The notes under the pieces: generated by a model
The model's database searches: none
What the model was told of the DNA's origin: nothing
The model's input: only the letters and a program-made list of their open reading frames with translations
Position numbers and translations under genes: made by a program
Shown here: positions 22,390 to 33,877 of the stretch, in pieces
Numbering within the stretch: the first letter of the stretch is position 1
Layout: every line of letters starts with the position of its first letter
From: Archivesica marissinica
Taxonomy: Eukaryota > Mollusca > Bivalvia > Venerida > Vesicomyidae
Assembly (NCBI GenBank): GCA_014843695.1
Contig: CM026397.1
Location: forward strand, 52,376,101-52,440,100
Length of the DNA: 64,000 nt
Direction of reading: 5' to 3'

Positions 22390-25300
22390 TAGATACTGAT
22401 CATTATTCACTGCGGCATTGTGATGTCCTCCGGTGCACAGGTTCACTATACTGACCATTATTCACTGCAGCACTTGTCTCTTGCACATGTTCCACAATAC
22501 TGGCCATTATTCACTGCGGCACTACGATGTCCGGTGCACATGTTCCACAATACTGGCCATTATTCACTGCGGCACTACGATGTCCGGTGCACAGGTTCCA
22601 CAATACTGACCATTATTCACTGCTGCACTTGTCTTGTGCACAGGTTCACAATACTGGCCATTATTCACTGCAGCACTTGTCTGTTGCACATGTTCCACAA
22701 TACTGGCCATTATTCACTGCGGCACTACGATGTCCGGTGCACAGGTTCCACAATACTGACCATTATTCACTGCGGCACTACGATTTCCGGTGCATAGGTT
22801 CCACAATACTGACCATTATTCACTGCTGCACTTGTCTTGTGCACAGGTTCACAATACTGGCCATTATTCACTGCAGCACTTGTCTGTTGCAGATGTTCCA
22901 CAATACTTGCCATTATTCACTGCGGCACTACGATGTCCAGTGCACATGTTCCACAATACTGGCCATTATTCACTGCGGCACTGCGATGTCTGGTGCACAT
23001 GTTCCACAATACTGGCCATTATTCACTGCGGCACTGTGATGTCCGGTGCACATGTTCCACAATACTAACCATTATTCACTGCGGCACTACGATTTCCGGT
23101 GCATAGGTTCCACAATACTGACCATTATTCACTGCTGCACTTGTCTTGTGCACAGGTTCACAATACTGACCATTATTCACTGCTGCACTTGTCTTGTGCA
23201 CATATTCACAATACTGACCATTATTCACTGCAGCACTTGTCTTGTGCACATATTCACAATACTGACCATTATTCACTGCTGCACTTGTCTTGTGCACATA
23301 TTCACAATACTGACCATTATTCACTGCAGCACTTGTCTTGTGCACATATTCACAATACTGACCATTATTCACTGCAGCACTTGTCTTGTGCACAGGTTCA
23401 CAATACTGACCATTATTCACTGCAGCACTTGTCTTGTGCACATATTCACAATACTGACCATTATTCACTGCTGCACTTGTCTTGTGCACATATTCACAAT
23501 ACTGACCATTATTCACTGCAGCACTTGTCTTGTGCACATATTCACAATACTGACCATTATTCACTGCAGCACTTGTCTTGTGCACAGGTTCACAATACTG
23601 ACCATTATTCACTGCAGCACTTGTCTTGTGCACATATTCACAATACTGACCATTATTCACTGCTGCACTTGTCTTGTGCACATATTCACAATACTGACCA
23701 TTATTCACTGCAGCACTTGTCTTGTGCACATATTCACAATACTGACCATTATTCACTGCAGCACTTGTCTTGTGCACATATTCACAATACTGACCATTAT
23801 TCACTGCAGCACTTGTCTTGTGCACATATTCACAATACTGACCATTATTCACTGCAGCACTGTGATGTCCGGTGCACATATTCACAATACTGACCATTAT
23901 TCACTGCAGCACTGTGATGTCCGGTGCACATATTCACAATACTGACCATTATTCACTGCTGCACTTGTCTTGTGCACATATTCACAATACTGACCATTAT
24001 TCACTGCAGCACTGTGATGTCCGGTGCACATATTCACAATACTGACCATTATTCACTGCTGCACTGTGATGTCCGGTGCACATATTCACAATACTGACCA
24101 TTATTCACTGCAGCACTGTGATGTCCGGTGCACATATTCACAATACTGACCATTATTCACTGCAGCACTGTGATGTCCGGTGCACATATTCACAATACTG
24201 ACCATTATTCACTGCAGCACTGTGATGTCCGGTGCACATATTCACAATACTGACCATTATTCACTGCAGCACTTGTCTTGTGCACATATTCACAATACTG
24301 ACCATTATTCACTGCTGCACTTGTCTTGTGCACATATTCACAATACTGACCATTATTCACTGCAGCACTGTGATGTCCGGTGCACATATTCACAATACTG
24401 ACCATTATTCACTGCAGCACTGTGATGTCTGGTGCACATATTCACAATACTGACCATTATTCACTGCAGCACTGTGATGTCTGGTGCACATATTCACAAT
24501 ACTGACCATTATTCACTGCAGCACTGTGATGTCCGGTGCACATATTCACAATACTGACCATTATTCACTGCGGCACTGTGATGTCCGGTGCACATGTTCC
24601 ACAATACTGACCATTATTCACTGCAGCACTGTGATGTCCGGTGCACATGTTCCACAATACTGACCATTATTCACTGCAGCACTGTGATGTCCGGTGCACA
24701 GGTTCCACATTACTGACCATTATTCACTGCGGCACTACGATGTCCGGTGCACAGGTTCCACAATACTGGCCATTATTCACTGCGGCACTACGATGTCCGG
24801 TGCACATATTCACAATACTGGCCATTATTCACTGCAGCACTGTGATGTCCGGTGCACAGGTTCCACAATACTGACCATTATTCACTGCAGCACTGTGATG
24901 TCTGGTGCACATATTCACAATACTGACCATTATTCACTGCAGCACTACGATGTCCGGTGCACAGGTTCCACAATACTGACCATTATTCACTGCAACACTG
25001 TGATGTCCGGTGCACAGGTTCCACAATACTGGCCATTATTCACTGCGGCACTACGATGTCCGGTGCACATATTCACAATACTGGCCATTATTCACTGCAG
25101 CACTGTGATGTCCGTGCACAGGTTCCACAATACTGACCATTATTCACTGCAGCACTGTGATGTCTGGTGCACATATTCACAATACTGACCATTATTCACT
25201 GCAGCACTACGATGTCCGGTGCACAGGTTCCACAATACTGGCCATTATTCACTGCAGCACTGTGATGTCCGGTGCACAGGTTCCACAATACTGGCCATTA

Positions 25301-26516
25301 TTCACTGCAGCACTGTGATGTCCGGTGCACAGGTTCCACAATACTGGCCATTATTCACTGCAGCACTATGATGTCCGGTGCACAGGTTCCACAATACTGG
25401 CCATTATTCACTGCAGCACTGTGATGTCCGGTGCACAGGTTCCACAATACTGGCCATTATTCACTGCAGCACTGTGATGTCCGGTGCACAGGTTCCACAT
25501 TACTGACCATTATTCACTGCAGCACTGTGATGTCCGGTGCACAGGTTCCACCATACTGGCCATTATTCACTGCAGCACTGTGATGTCCGGTGCACAGGTT
25601 CCACCATACTGGCCATTATTCACTGCAGCACTGTGATGTCCGGTGCACAGGTTCCACAATACTGGCCATTATTCACTGCAGCACTGTGATGTCCGGTGCA
25701 CAGGTTCCACCATACTGGCCATTATTCACTGCAGCACTGTGATGTCCGGTGCACAGGTTCACAATACTGGCCATTATTCACTGCAGCACTGTGATGTCCG
25801 GTGCACATATTCACAATACTGACCATTATTCACTGTAGCACTGTGATGTCCGGTGCACATATTCACAATACTGACCATTATTCACTGCAGCACTGTGATG
25901 TCCGGTGCATAGGTTCCACATTACTGACCATTATTCACTGCAGCACTGTGATGTCCGGTGCACAGATTCCACAATACTGACCATTATTCACTGCAGCACT
26001 GTGATGTCCGGTGCACATATTCACAATACTGACCATTATTCACTGCAGCACTGTGATGTCCGGTGCACAGGTTCCACATTACTGACCATTATTCACTGCG
26101 GCACTGTGATGTCCGGTGCACATGTTCCACATTACTGACCATTATTCACTGCAGCACTGTGATGTCCGGTGCACATGTTCCACAATACTGACCATTATTC
26201 ACTGCAGCACTGTGATGTCCGGTGCACAGGTTCCACAATACTGACCATTATTCACTGCAGCACTGTGATGTCTGGTGCACAGGTTCCACATTACTGACCA
26301 TTATTCACTGCAGCACTGTGATGTCCGGTGCACATGTTCCACATTACTGACCATTATTCACTGCAGCACTGTGATGTCCGGTGCACAGGTTCCACAATAC
26401 TGACCATTATTCACTGCAGCACTGTGATGTCCGGTGCACAGGTTCCACAATACTGACCATTATTCACTGCAGCACTGTGATGTCCGGTGCACAGGTTCCA
26501 CATTACTGACCATTGT
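22390..26516. repeat. 48-53-bp minisatellite, ~80 units, with 192-bp higher-order repeat
   Basis: Shared core CATTATTCACTGCAGCACT and CACAATACTGAC. One class has GTGATGTCCGGTGCACAGGT (52-53 bp), the other TGTCTTGTGCACATATTCA (48 bp). Between 23.1 and 23.85 kb the 48-bp class is ordered in a four-unit pattern, so the CACAGGTTCAC variant recurs 192 bp apart (23393, 23585). Confidence 0.94.
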
Positions 26517-26950
26517 TCAAATCGTCACTCGTCCGGTTCAGAACAAATTTCCAATTCAGTAGTTGCTCATTATAATAATTTGTGACCACAAGGGCTGAAT
26601 ATTTAGATCACTCTATCATATACTACTGCATTGTCTAGTAGTATATGGAGATTTATTGGAACTATAACAGTTTATTGTTTGAATTTATTCAGGTAGATTT
26701 TATTCAGGTAGATTCTCTGTACTGGTAATGGTAATAGATTTAATGATGACGGGATAGACAGGTTTAGTGTTTATAGATGACTAGGTGACAGGCAGACAAT
26801 TATGAGAAATAAACTTGCATGAAGGCACCCTTGACACCTGCCAAGAAGAACGTACATAGAGATAGTCACATACACATATATGTCACTGACCAACCAGTTA
26901 AATCTGAAGCAATTCGGCAAGAACAAGAGCGCATAATTAAGGACTGAATC

Positions 26951-27058
26951 GTTTCCATTGGGGTATGAACTACATCGAGCATGTTTAAAGTGTGTGTAGG
27001 CCAAAGGCATCCACGGTAACTCTAACACGCCCAGTGTAGTTCATACCCCGATGGAAAC
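26951..27058. repeat. 108-bp inverted repeat with 24-bp arms
   Basis: GTTTCCATTGGGGTATGAAC then TACA at 26951-26974 is mirrored by TGTAGTTCATACCCCGATGG then AAAC at 27035-27058, with one mismatch. The loop is 60 bp. Hairpin-forming; could be a tiny MITE, but no target duplication is evident. Confidence 0.8.
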
Positions 27059-27489
27059 TATTAACCAGCGATTCATTACTTATATTCACATTAATTATTC
27101 TTTTCAATGATACAAAGAAAAATAGTGCATTTGAAATGTTATTTAGTTCAGATTTGTAAGTTGATGTGGTGGAACTGGTGAATCCTTGGATCAGCGTAAA
27201 TTGTAAAGACAACACGCCTTTCCTTGCGAGGAATATGCATAACACTGCGAATGCGCAGCCCGTAACTTCGAGTGTGCATGTCAGCTACATATCATTGGTG
27301 AGAAACATGCGAACATTTATTCAATCAGGGTACATAATTATGTTCATCGAAGAAACTGCAAAAGCGATGTAAATATAGGAGAATAGAACAGGGAGAAGAA
27401 CTGTTCTGCCATAATTTAGAGTTATCTTGCTTTCAGACTTACTTGTTAGACTCTGCTTTATGAATGTTTCTACCCCGAGAGAAACAAGG

Positions 27490-27752
27490 TCCGCCTCCGT
27501 GGTTACGGTCGCTGACTTGTATACCACTGTAACCTATCATCACTGATGGTCACGGGTTCGAGTCCCGCTCAGGCCGTGTCTCATTTATATGAAAAAGTTG
27601 GCAGTTTCTTACGGAGGTTGGTGCACCCAAGTACTGGTTAACCGCTGGAGCCTGCCCAGGAAAGGTGTTGTTAAGTAAACTGCCCCCCGGCGATAGAGCC
27701 CGAAATGGTGCTGATGCAGGCGTAAAACCCGAAATATAACATATAACATAAC
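27490..27752 (+). mobile_element. SINE S4 copy
   Basis: TCCGCCTCCGTGGTTACGGT head, B box CACGGGTTCGAGTCCCGC, body TGAAAAAGTTGGCAGTTTCT, tail CGATAGAGCCCGAAATGGTG and GCAGGCGTAAAACCCG. Compared with the 44821 copy it lacks CGAGTGG in the A box. Confidence 0.86.
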
Positions 27753-27795
27753 TGAGAGAAACAAATATTCGTTATTAATATGCCTAATTAATTAT

Positions 27796-28023
27796 GTCCG
27801 ATTAGCGCAGTGGTTAGCATGCTCGCTTCTCACCAATGCAACCCGGGTTTGATCCTCGGACCGGGAAGTATGCGAGATGGTACGGTGGTCGCCAGGTACT
27901 CCAGTTTCCTCACACACGAATGACCACATATATGCTTTCATCCATGCCAACGAAAGTGATTAATATAAGTTGTTAGAACTTGCTTCGCAATCGTTATAAA
28001 ATAAATAGTTTAAACTTTTTTTT
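27796..28023 (+). mobile_element. SINE S2 copy, complete with 9-bp target-site duplication
   Basis: Head GTCCGATTAGCGCAGTGGTT (A box TTAGCGCAGTGG), B box GGGTTTGATCCTCGG, body ATGACCACATATATGCTTTC, tail TTAGAACTTGCTTCGCAATC. Flanked by ATTAATTAT at 27787-27795 and again at 28024-28032, a target-site duplication that fixes both ends. Confidence 0.9.
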
Positions 28024-28032
28024 ATTAATTAT

Positions 28033-29176
28033 TGAAATGTCAAAATACGTTGTCCCCGGGTTACAGTTCTAGAATATAATTTCCAGATTAATGCTAATTA
28101 TTGTTGATTATAGATCAAATGTCATTCACCGTGTATTTCCGCATACAGAAAATCAAACAATCTAAAATCGCTATTCAGTTCTTGCCTACGCGCGCCAGTC
28201 TCGGATCCAATGATAACTTGCCTTGTTTGAAGTCTGTCGTGCGAGAAACTACTTCCTTGTGGCTACAAAATGGCATAACTGGTGTTATTTATTTTACTTG
28301 CAATTATCGAAATAGTAAGAATTATTATTCCACCAATGAAAATCTTCCTTCAATAATGTATAAACAAACCATTTTACCAGTTTTATTTTCTAGATAAATT
28401 TACAAAAGAACACCTTACCCTCATGAATTTATGTTTACACTAAAATATAATTAATTGTCGTCTACATAATATTATCCCGATCGTGAATTTGGATGTCCAC
28501 ACGGGTGAATTTAAGATTTCACTAAGCTATCAGACATTTGAAAATCGCACAAGAAAAGCTCACACAATAATGATGATGATGTGATTTCCAGTAATTTTCA
28601 AAACCCGAGGCATGTAAATGTGACTTTAAATTGTTTTCGACTATCGGACAGTAGCCAGGGGTGTAGCCAGCGATTTTGAATGTGTAGGCCCGACTGGATA
28701 TGAATTATATCTAATTTTATGTGACATCCAAATTGACAACCCATCTCTTCCTCATACCACAATCTGACCCCATACAGTTTTTTATTAATTATTTGGAGTT
28801 TTAGATTTTTTATTTTCTGGGACAATCTGCAGGCCCAGGCCTTCATGGCCTTATAGTAGCTATGTGCGTGTAGTGTATGATTAATATGCACAATTACAGC
28901 GAGTCAATGAACTAATTGTCTAAATGCATGACTTGGTAAATGGTCCAGTGTCGTGATGAATGATTGTCAACCTTGTGCCAAATTCTAGTTATTTATGAAA
29001 CTAGCCTGCTTGACCTCTATGTTTGATTGGATGTTATAGTTTGTTGCGTGTGTGTTCTTGATTGCCGGATAATATATTTGTGTTTGCTTTGTGTAAACAT
29101 TACAACAAAAACTCAACATGATGTTCACATGTCATTGCTAGGGCAGTCTGGTTCTATGACGTTATTTGTCATTGTT
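28033..29176. other. Non-coding stretch
   Basis: Nothing recognised; a 98-codon frame at 28101 has no family resemblance. Confidence 0.55.
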
Positions 29177-29236
29177 TTTTGTTTATCCGATGCTGGCTAT
29201 TTCCTTTTTTGTTTATCCGATGCTGGCTATTTCCTG
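29177..29236. repeat. ~31-bp tandem duplication
   Basis: TTTGTTTATCCGATGCTGGC then TATTTCCT, two copies. Confidence 0.85.
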
Positions 29237-29270
29237 ATTTCTTACGCTTAAGTATGGCATTTATGATATA

Positions 29271-29467
29271 CCACACGAATGACCACATTTACGCTTTCAT
29301 CCGCGCCAACGAGAGTGTTCTGTGGGCACCAAATCGGACAGGTGGGTTTTCTTTGAGTACTCTTGTTTCCTGCCACATGAAGGACCACATAATACGCTTT
29401 TATCTGCGCCAACGAGAGTGATTAATCTAAGTTGTTAAAGCTTGTTTCACAATCTTTGTAAATAAAT
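29271..29467 (+). mobile_element. SINE S2 copy, rearranged
   Basis: The body segment CACACGAATGACCACATTTA...AACGAGAGTG occurs at 29271, then CAAATCGGACAGGTGGGTTT and a second body (GAAGGACCACATAATACGC) leading to the tail AAGCTTGTTTCACAATC. A partial internal duplication; no head. Confidence 0.75.
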
Positions 29468-29610
29468 AAAGATTAAACTTTGAAATATAATTTTTTATTT
29501 AGAACCCCAATTCTATTGACCGTTTACACAGACAGTGTTTACATGAAAGAACATGAAAAACTCATGCAATTGTTTGGGAATGATTGTTCAAACGTCTGTG
29601 AATTCTCGAT

Positions 29611-29800
29611 TTAACCTGTAACCTGCCAATCACGCCTAAAGCCAGATCAGACAGCACAGAAAGTACACAGAATGTGACGTCTGATCAGGCTCTATGCTGT
29701 TTGCTATTTGGACAGTGGAGCTAAAACAGTTGTCTGAATAGCAAACAACACAGATCCTGATCAAACACGACGTTACGCTGTGGCTCATTTATTTAGTTAA
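29611..29800 (+). mobile_element. MITE-B copy, diverged
   Basis: TTAACCTGTAACCTGCCAAT at left; AGGCTCTATGCTGTTTGC, then TATTTGGACAGTGGAGCTAA inside; TTAA at 29797-29800. Termini are decayed. Confidence 0.7.
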
Positions 29801-29918
29801 TGCGATAAAATTTGGCCAAAATATTTACTGTTGAATTATACGCACTTTGAGTAGTACTATGGCAATATTTCAATATCATAGTGCAACCTGAAGAAATATT
29901 AGAAACAGAGGTTTACAT

Positions 29919-30162
29919 TTAACCCATTCAACACCAAGTAACTGACATGGACTGGTCCATGATATTTTTAGACCAATAAATTAATAACAAAATTACATTT
30001 GGATCAGTTCATTTATCAAATTGGATAAAAAAAATTCTAAAAATAGTTATATTACTTGAAAAAAGTGCAGATCCTGATGAGACGGCTCGTCACGAGCTGA
30101 CTCATCTGGATCTACACTTTTTTGTAAGCCAATTTAGAGGTCTGTGGTGTTGAAAGGGTTAA
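29919..30162 (-). mobile_element. MITE-A copy, complete
   Basis: TTAACCCATTCAACACCAAG at the left and GTTGAAAGGGTTAA at the right, with the central CGGCTCGTCACGAGC palindrome. Reverse orientation relative to the 1065 copy. Confidence 0.87.
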
Positions 30163-30362
30163 GTACATTAAAGCCCTAGTTTGTTTGCAGTTAGCGTTGT
30201 AGGGATTTCACGGCCTCGATACCCCGTTAACACTGGGCGCGGGTATGAGCCTGATGTTTTTCGAGATTGCAGCACAATGTCAATTCACTCGTTACGTCTT
30301 TATTTATTATAGTTCTTGATATACAATTACTCAACTATAACGTCTTAACTATAACGTGTAGC

Positions 30363-30402
30363 ACGCTAATGGTAACGCTAATGGTAACGCTAATGGTAAC
30401 GG
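30363..30402. repeat. 12-bp tandem repeat, 3 units
   Basis: ACGCTAATGGTA three times. Confidence 0.9.
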
Positions 30403-30580
30403 TTATCTGAAATTAATAATAAACTACTATCAAAACAGAGAAACAAACTTACACGTAATTAACAAAACATGTAATAAACCAACTAATTTGAAACAATTAC
30501 TTATCTTTGTAACAAACATTACATCAGTCCGTAAATTGTTCTTACAAGATACATGTAATACAAATTATTAACACAAGACT

Positions 30581-31402
30581 TACCGTATTTAGCTATGTAT
30601 AGTGCGCACATTTCTTACTGAAAACCTCATCCATTTTATCTACTGCGCATTATACACCAGTACAGACATCAGGACATTTTTTTCCGGACCAAAATTTACC
30701 AATATTTCGTGAAAAAACTGAAATTCGACCCGAACGGCCCACAGTCATTCTATAAGTTGTTACATTCGACAAACGTTATAAACTAGCTATTAAAACCAGT
30801 TGCCGATAGTCTATATAAATAAATGAAATGAATAAGACCACAAAATTAGCATATTTTTCGTTTATTTTGGCAAACGTTGAAGAATTTAATTGAAATTAGT
30901 AAATGCATAAAAAAATGGCGATTTGATAACATCACGTGGTTTTATCGTATGTAATATTTCCCGTACTTTTCGCGTACTTCGCCGTACAATGTACAATGCA
31001 TAAAAAAAAACTTTTTTGGCTGCAGTATTTCAATTGTTTGTAGCGATAATTAATTTCGACAAACCTTTCACAATGGGTCCCAGTTAATTAGGTAGGCTAC
31101 ACGTGTTGAGAAGTTTGAGCATCTGCTGACATGTTTGAGAACGTGTTGAGATGTTTGAGAACGTGTCGAGAAATTTGAGCAGGTGTGTCTGAGTGCGTTA
31201 CCGTTACTCGATGAGGTATCTCGAGTGATTAATATAAGTTGTAAAAATCACGGAGCACAATTTTTAGCGATTCTTGAGAAATGTTAAATTTTGACTTGGA
31301 AAATTGCGTTTTTCACGTGCGCAGTATACATCGGAACTCAGTTTTCCCCCGATTTTCGTGCCAAATCGTGGGTGCGCATTATACACGATAGCGCACTATA
31401 CA
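30581..31402. mobile_element. TACCGTA-ended DNA element, ~820 bp, inverted termini
   Basis: Left TACCGTATTTAGCTATGTAT then AGTGCGCAC; right GTGCGCATTATACACGATAG then CGCACTATA, an imperfect inverted repeat. Non-coding. Includes a ~20-bp tandem block (31102-31183, GAGAAGTTTGAGCA/GAGATGTTTGAGAA) and an S1-like tail scrap (CTCGAGTGATTAATATAAG at 31211). Confidence 0.6.
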
Positions 31403-31477
31403 TTTATTAGAGATTTATTCTGATAATATGCAGAAAGTATACATCATATTGCATCAAATCGCTTCATTTGGGAAAAA

Positions 31478-31708
31478 ACAGACGGATCTGTAGTCCAATG
31501 GTAACACGCGGGACTTGTAATCCAGGGATCGATCCCCCGTCTGACCCTAATAAATTAACAGCTTTACACCGTGCACGTAAAAGAACCAGAGGAGACTCTG
31601 GAATGGGTCTGTCTGTATCATACTCCAAAATCTAAAATGACTAATCTCTTCAGGAGGCGTCGCTCATATGGGCAACCAGTAGCGACAATAAATAAACGTA
31701 AAACACAT
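31478..31708 (+). mobile_element. SINE S3 copy
   Basis: ACAGACGGATCTGTAGTCCA head, anticodon-like GGGACTTGTAATCCAGGGAT with the following B box partly lost, GAACCAGAGGAGACTCTGGA, ATCTCTTCAGGAGGCGTCGC, AATAAACGTAAAACACA. Confidence 0.86.
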
Positions 31709-31983
31709 ATTCATTTGGAAAAAGCATTCCCCTGGGAGCATCGCATCTGTATAAGTATACAACCTACAGCTCTATACCCCACACCCACAACATGTGTACG
31801 CACAAATACATGTTGGCAATCTGTTACTGTCTATATTACCATGGAATTATGTGACATCATATACCTGTAATTATAATAATAATTGATGGTCTACAATCAT
31901 GCTATGTTAATTATGATATGCTGAGATTATGATTTATGATTTATTAGGTCTTGTAAATTGCTTGGTGACATTTGTGTCTGCTA

Positions 31984-32238
31984 TTACCGAGCATGATATA
32001 GCAGTATACACAACCGGGATTACCGAGAATGATATAGCAGTATAAAAAACTGGGATTACAGAGCATGATATAGCAGTATACTCAACCGGGATTACCGAGC
32101 ATGATATAGCAGTATACTCAACCGGGAATACCGAGCATGATATAGCAGTATACACAACCGGGATTACCGAGCATGATATAGCAGTATACACAACCGGGAT
32201 TACAGAGCATGATATAGCAGTATACACAACCGGGATTC
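31984..32238. repeat. 36-bp minisatellite, 7 units
   Basis: GAGCATGATATAGCAGTATA, CACAACCGGGATTACC; unit starts 31990, 32026, 32062, 32098, 32134, 32170, 32206, exactly 36 bp apart. Confidence 0.93.
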
Positions 32239-32257
32239 ATACAGCAATACCTATGAT

Positions 32258-32335
32258 AATGTGCCTCCACCGCGTAATGGATACAACATCCGCCTCAGTG
32301 GTTATTAGTTTGAGCCACATACTTCACTTAATTTA
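32258..32335 (+). mobile_element. tRNA-like SINE head fragment
   Basis: TGTGCCTCCACCGCGTAATG, ACATCCGCCTCAGTGGTTAT, then TAGTTTGAGCCACATAC, a degenerate A/B-box arrangement like S1b. No tail seen. Confidence 0.4.
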
Positions 32336-32402
32336 TACTGCAACATCAATGATATGGTGTAAGATTCACATCGCATTGCATTTCCAGTTTTATGAACGTA
32401 TA

Positions 32403-32707
32403 CAGTCAAACCTGCCTTAAGCAGCCAGCCAAGGGAATCACAGAAAGTGGCTGCTTAGCTCAGGTGGCTGCTTAATACAGGTCATTTATATAATAAAACA
32501 ATATCTGGAAACTGGCTGCTTTGTACAGGTTTGCTGATTTAACAGAGATGACCAATAACACGGGTTTTACTGTATATGCTGTATGTATCCATTTTCGTAT
32601 GAATTTCCTCAATTGTTTTATTATACGTTTGACCCGTATTAAGCAGCCACCTGTGCTAAGCAGCCACTGTGATTCCCTTGGCTGGCTGCTTACGACAGGT
32701 TTGACTA
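32403..32707. mobile_element. MITE-C, ~305 bp with ~80-bp inverted repeats
   Basis: Left CAGTCAAACCTGCCTTAAGC, then AGCCAGCCAAGGGAATCACA; right AAGCAGCCACTGTGATTCCC, then TTGGCTGGCTGCTTACG and CAGGTTTGACTA. CAGT termini next to TA at the left suggest Tc1/mariner affinity (inferred; the right TA is imperfect). A fragment of the family lies at 50917-50990. Confidence 0.78.
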
Positions 32708-32947
32708 TTAGTGTTGTATGTTACACTGACATATCTGGAAATGTCTCAGGGTAGATATCAATTCCTTTTACGTTGTAGAAAGATGTGGGGTTTTTTCAAC
32801 AAAGAGCAGGAAATTATGTAGTATTCTCGCGAAAGGATTATAGTTGTGTGCATGGTCATTATTGAAGGGGAATATTGATGCTTGTTAGAAGTTGTAACCA
32901 ATTTCCATATAATACTGGAACTTTCTCTTCTGTAATCGCCATCAGTT

Positions 32948-33135
32948 TCATCATCACCCATCAGCAAACATCATCCATGATCATCTATCTTCACACATCA
33001 TCATCTATCATAATGAATATCATCACCCATCAGCATACATCATTATCATCCACCATCATCATCCATTATCGTCATCATCATATTCAACATCATCATCTGT
33101 CACTTGTCCAACATCATCAGCATCATCAGCTGTCT
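32948..33135. repeat. Degenerate ATC-rich microsatellite
   Basis: Many CATCATCA runs interspersed with CACCCATCAGCA and CATCCA; simple-sequence DNA, not coding. Confidence 0.85.
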
Positions 33136-33434
33136 TGGAAGAAGAACACACTATATCGTGAAAAAATGCAATAATCGGTGTAAAGTGATTATCACACACC
33201 ACAACATTTTTACAGAGACACGCGAGAAAACATAATTGACTTGCTCAATTAGCAAATGAGGGGGAGGTGTATATTAGCAATAAAATCATTGTGATTAGAA
33301 AAAAACTAGAAAAAAACTAGAAAAAAAATGAATATACGATTATTTGATCATAATTATCGTCTGATCATAGAACTTTTTAGCGCTCTACTGTGCTACAGCC
33401 TCTAGCCTCTATAGTATTGGCAGAATTTTATGGT

Positions 33435-33634
33435 AGTGCCGCTGTCATGTGATATTTTCACACGCCTATTTTTTCACGTGAAAAAAATGCCATGAGATTA
33501 CCCCCCCCCCCCCCCCCCCCTACGAGACTTGGTTAGGGTTAAAATATTGGGGGGCGGGTGAAGGGGTGAAAATCTCATGGTATTTTTTTCACCCATAATA
33601 TTGCGCGGGTGAAAATCTCATGTGACACCGCCCA
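33435..33634. mobile_element. Foldback element with a C homopolymer, 130 bp before the PDE4 exon
   Basis: GTGCCGCTGTCATGTGATAT and TTCACGTGAAAAAAATGCCA on the left pair with TCTCATGGTATTTTTTTCAC and GAAAATCTCATGTGACACCG on the right. A run of about 22 C starts near 33500. Not coding. Confidence 0.7.
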
Positions 33635-33764
33635 TGTACCGTGTGCGACTCCCCAAGATTTAGGGATTTTGCGTGCCCACTGCTAGTCTTGTGCTCCTGC
33701 AATATTGATATATATACGAACCTGACTTCGGTGTATTCTCTATATTCGTTTTTTATGATTTTAG

Positions 33765-33877
33765 ATGAAAATTACCAGAAGATGGCAATCGAGACTCTTG
33801 AGGAGTTGGACTGGTGCATGGATCAGTTGGAGACCATACAAACACATCGGTCTGTTAGTGATATGGCTTCCAGCAAG
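33765..33877 (+). CDS. PDE4: PDE4 (dunce-type cAMP phosphodiesterase) internal exon, start of UCR2
   Basis: Single internal exon of a cAMP-specific 3',5'-cyclic phosphodiesterase 4. Seen: the frame reads [14 protein letters not shown], then [15 protein letters not shown], then SVSDMASSK, and stops matching PDE4 exactly at the GT donor. From knowledge of the family, this matches the N-terminal part of upstream conserved region 2, [17 protein letters not shown] in vertebrates and ETLEELDWC...[11 protein letters not shown] in fly dunce. UCR2 contacts UCR1 and folds over the catalytic pocket to inhibit cAMP hydrolysis; the capping helix and the catalytic domain lie in later exons not seen here. 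The acceptor is a T-rich tract ending TTTTAG at 33764; the donor is AAG|GTGAGTA at 33878. The exon enters with one codon base supplied by the previous exon (here G of GAT would otherwise be the acceptor G) and ends on a complete Lys codon. Reading on past the donor meets a stop within the second repeat unit, consistent with splicing at 33877. The last 36 bp are also the first part of the downstream minisatellite. Confidence 0.93.

Larger units (their letters stand above)
1..33764 (+). other. Probable PDE4 intron upstream of the UCR2 exon
   Basis: Everything before the acceptor at 33763-33764 is inferred to be intron, because I found no second PDE4 exon (for example the RRESFLY or FAQVLASLR segments of UCR1) on the + strand. 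Small exons could have been missed by eye. The content is repeats and featureless AT-rich DNA, listed separately. Confidence 0.55.

Noticed and set aside
23046..23945. Overlapping 299-, 273- and 264-codon frames on both strands
   Set aside because: The 48-bp unit is divisible by 3 and stop-free in several frames; peptides are simple repeats of the same 16 residues.
28101..28397. 98-codon frame
   Set aside because: No family resemblance; not flanked by convincing splice sites.
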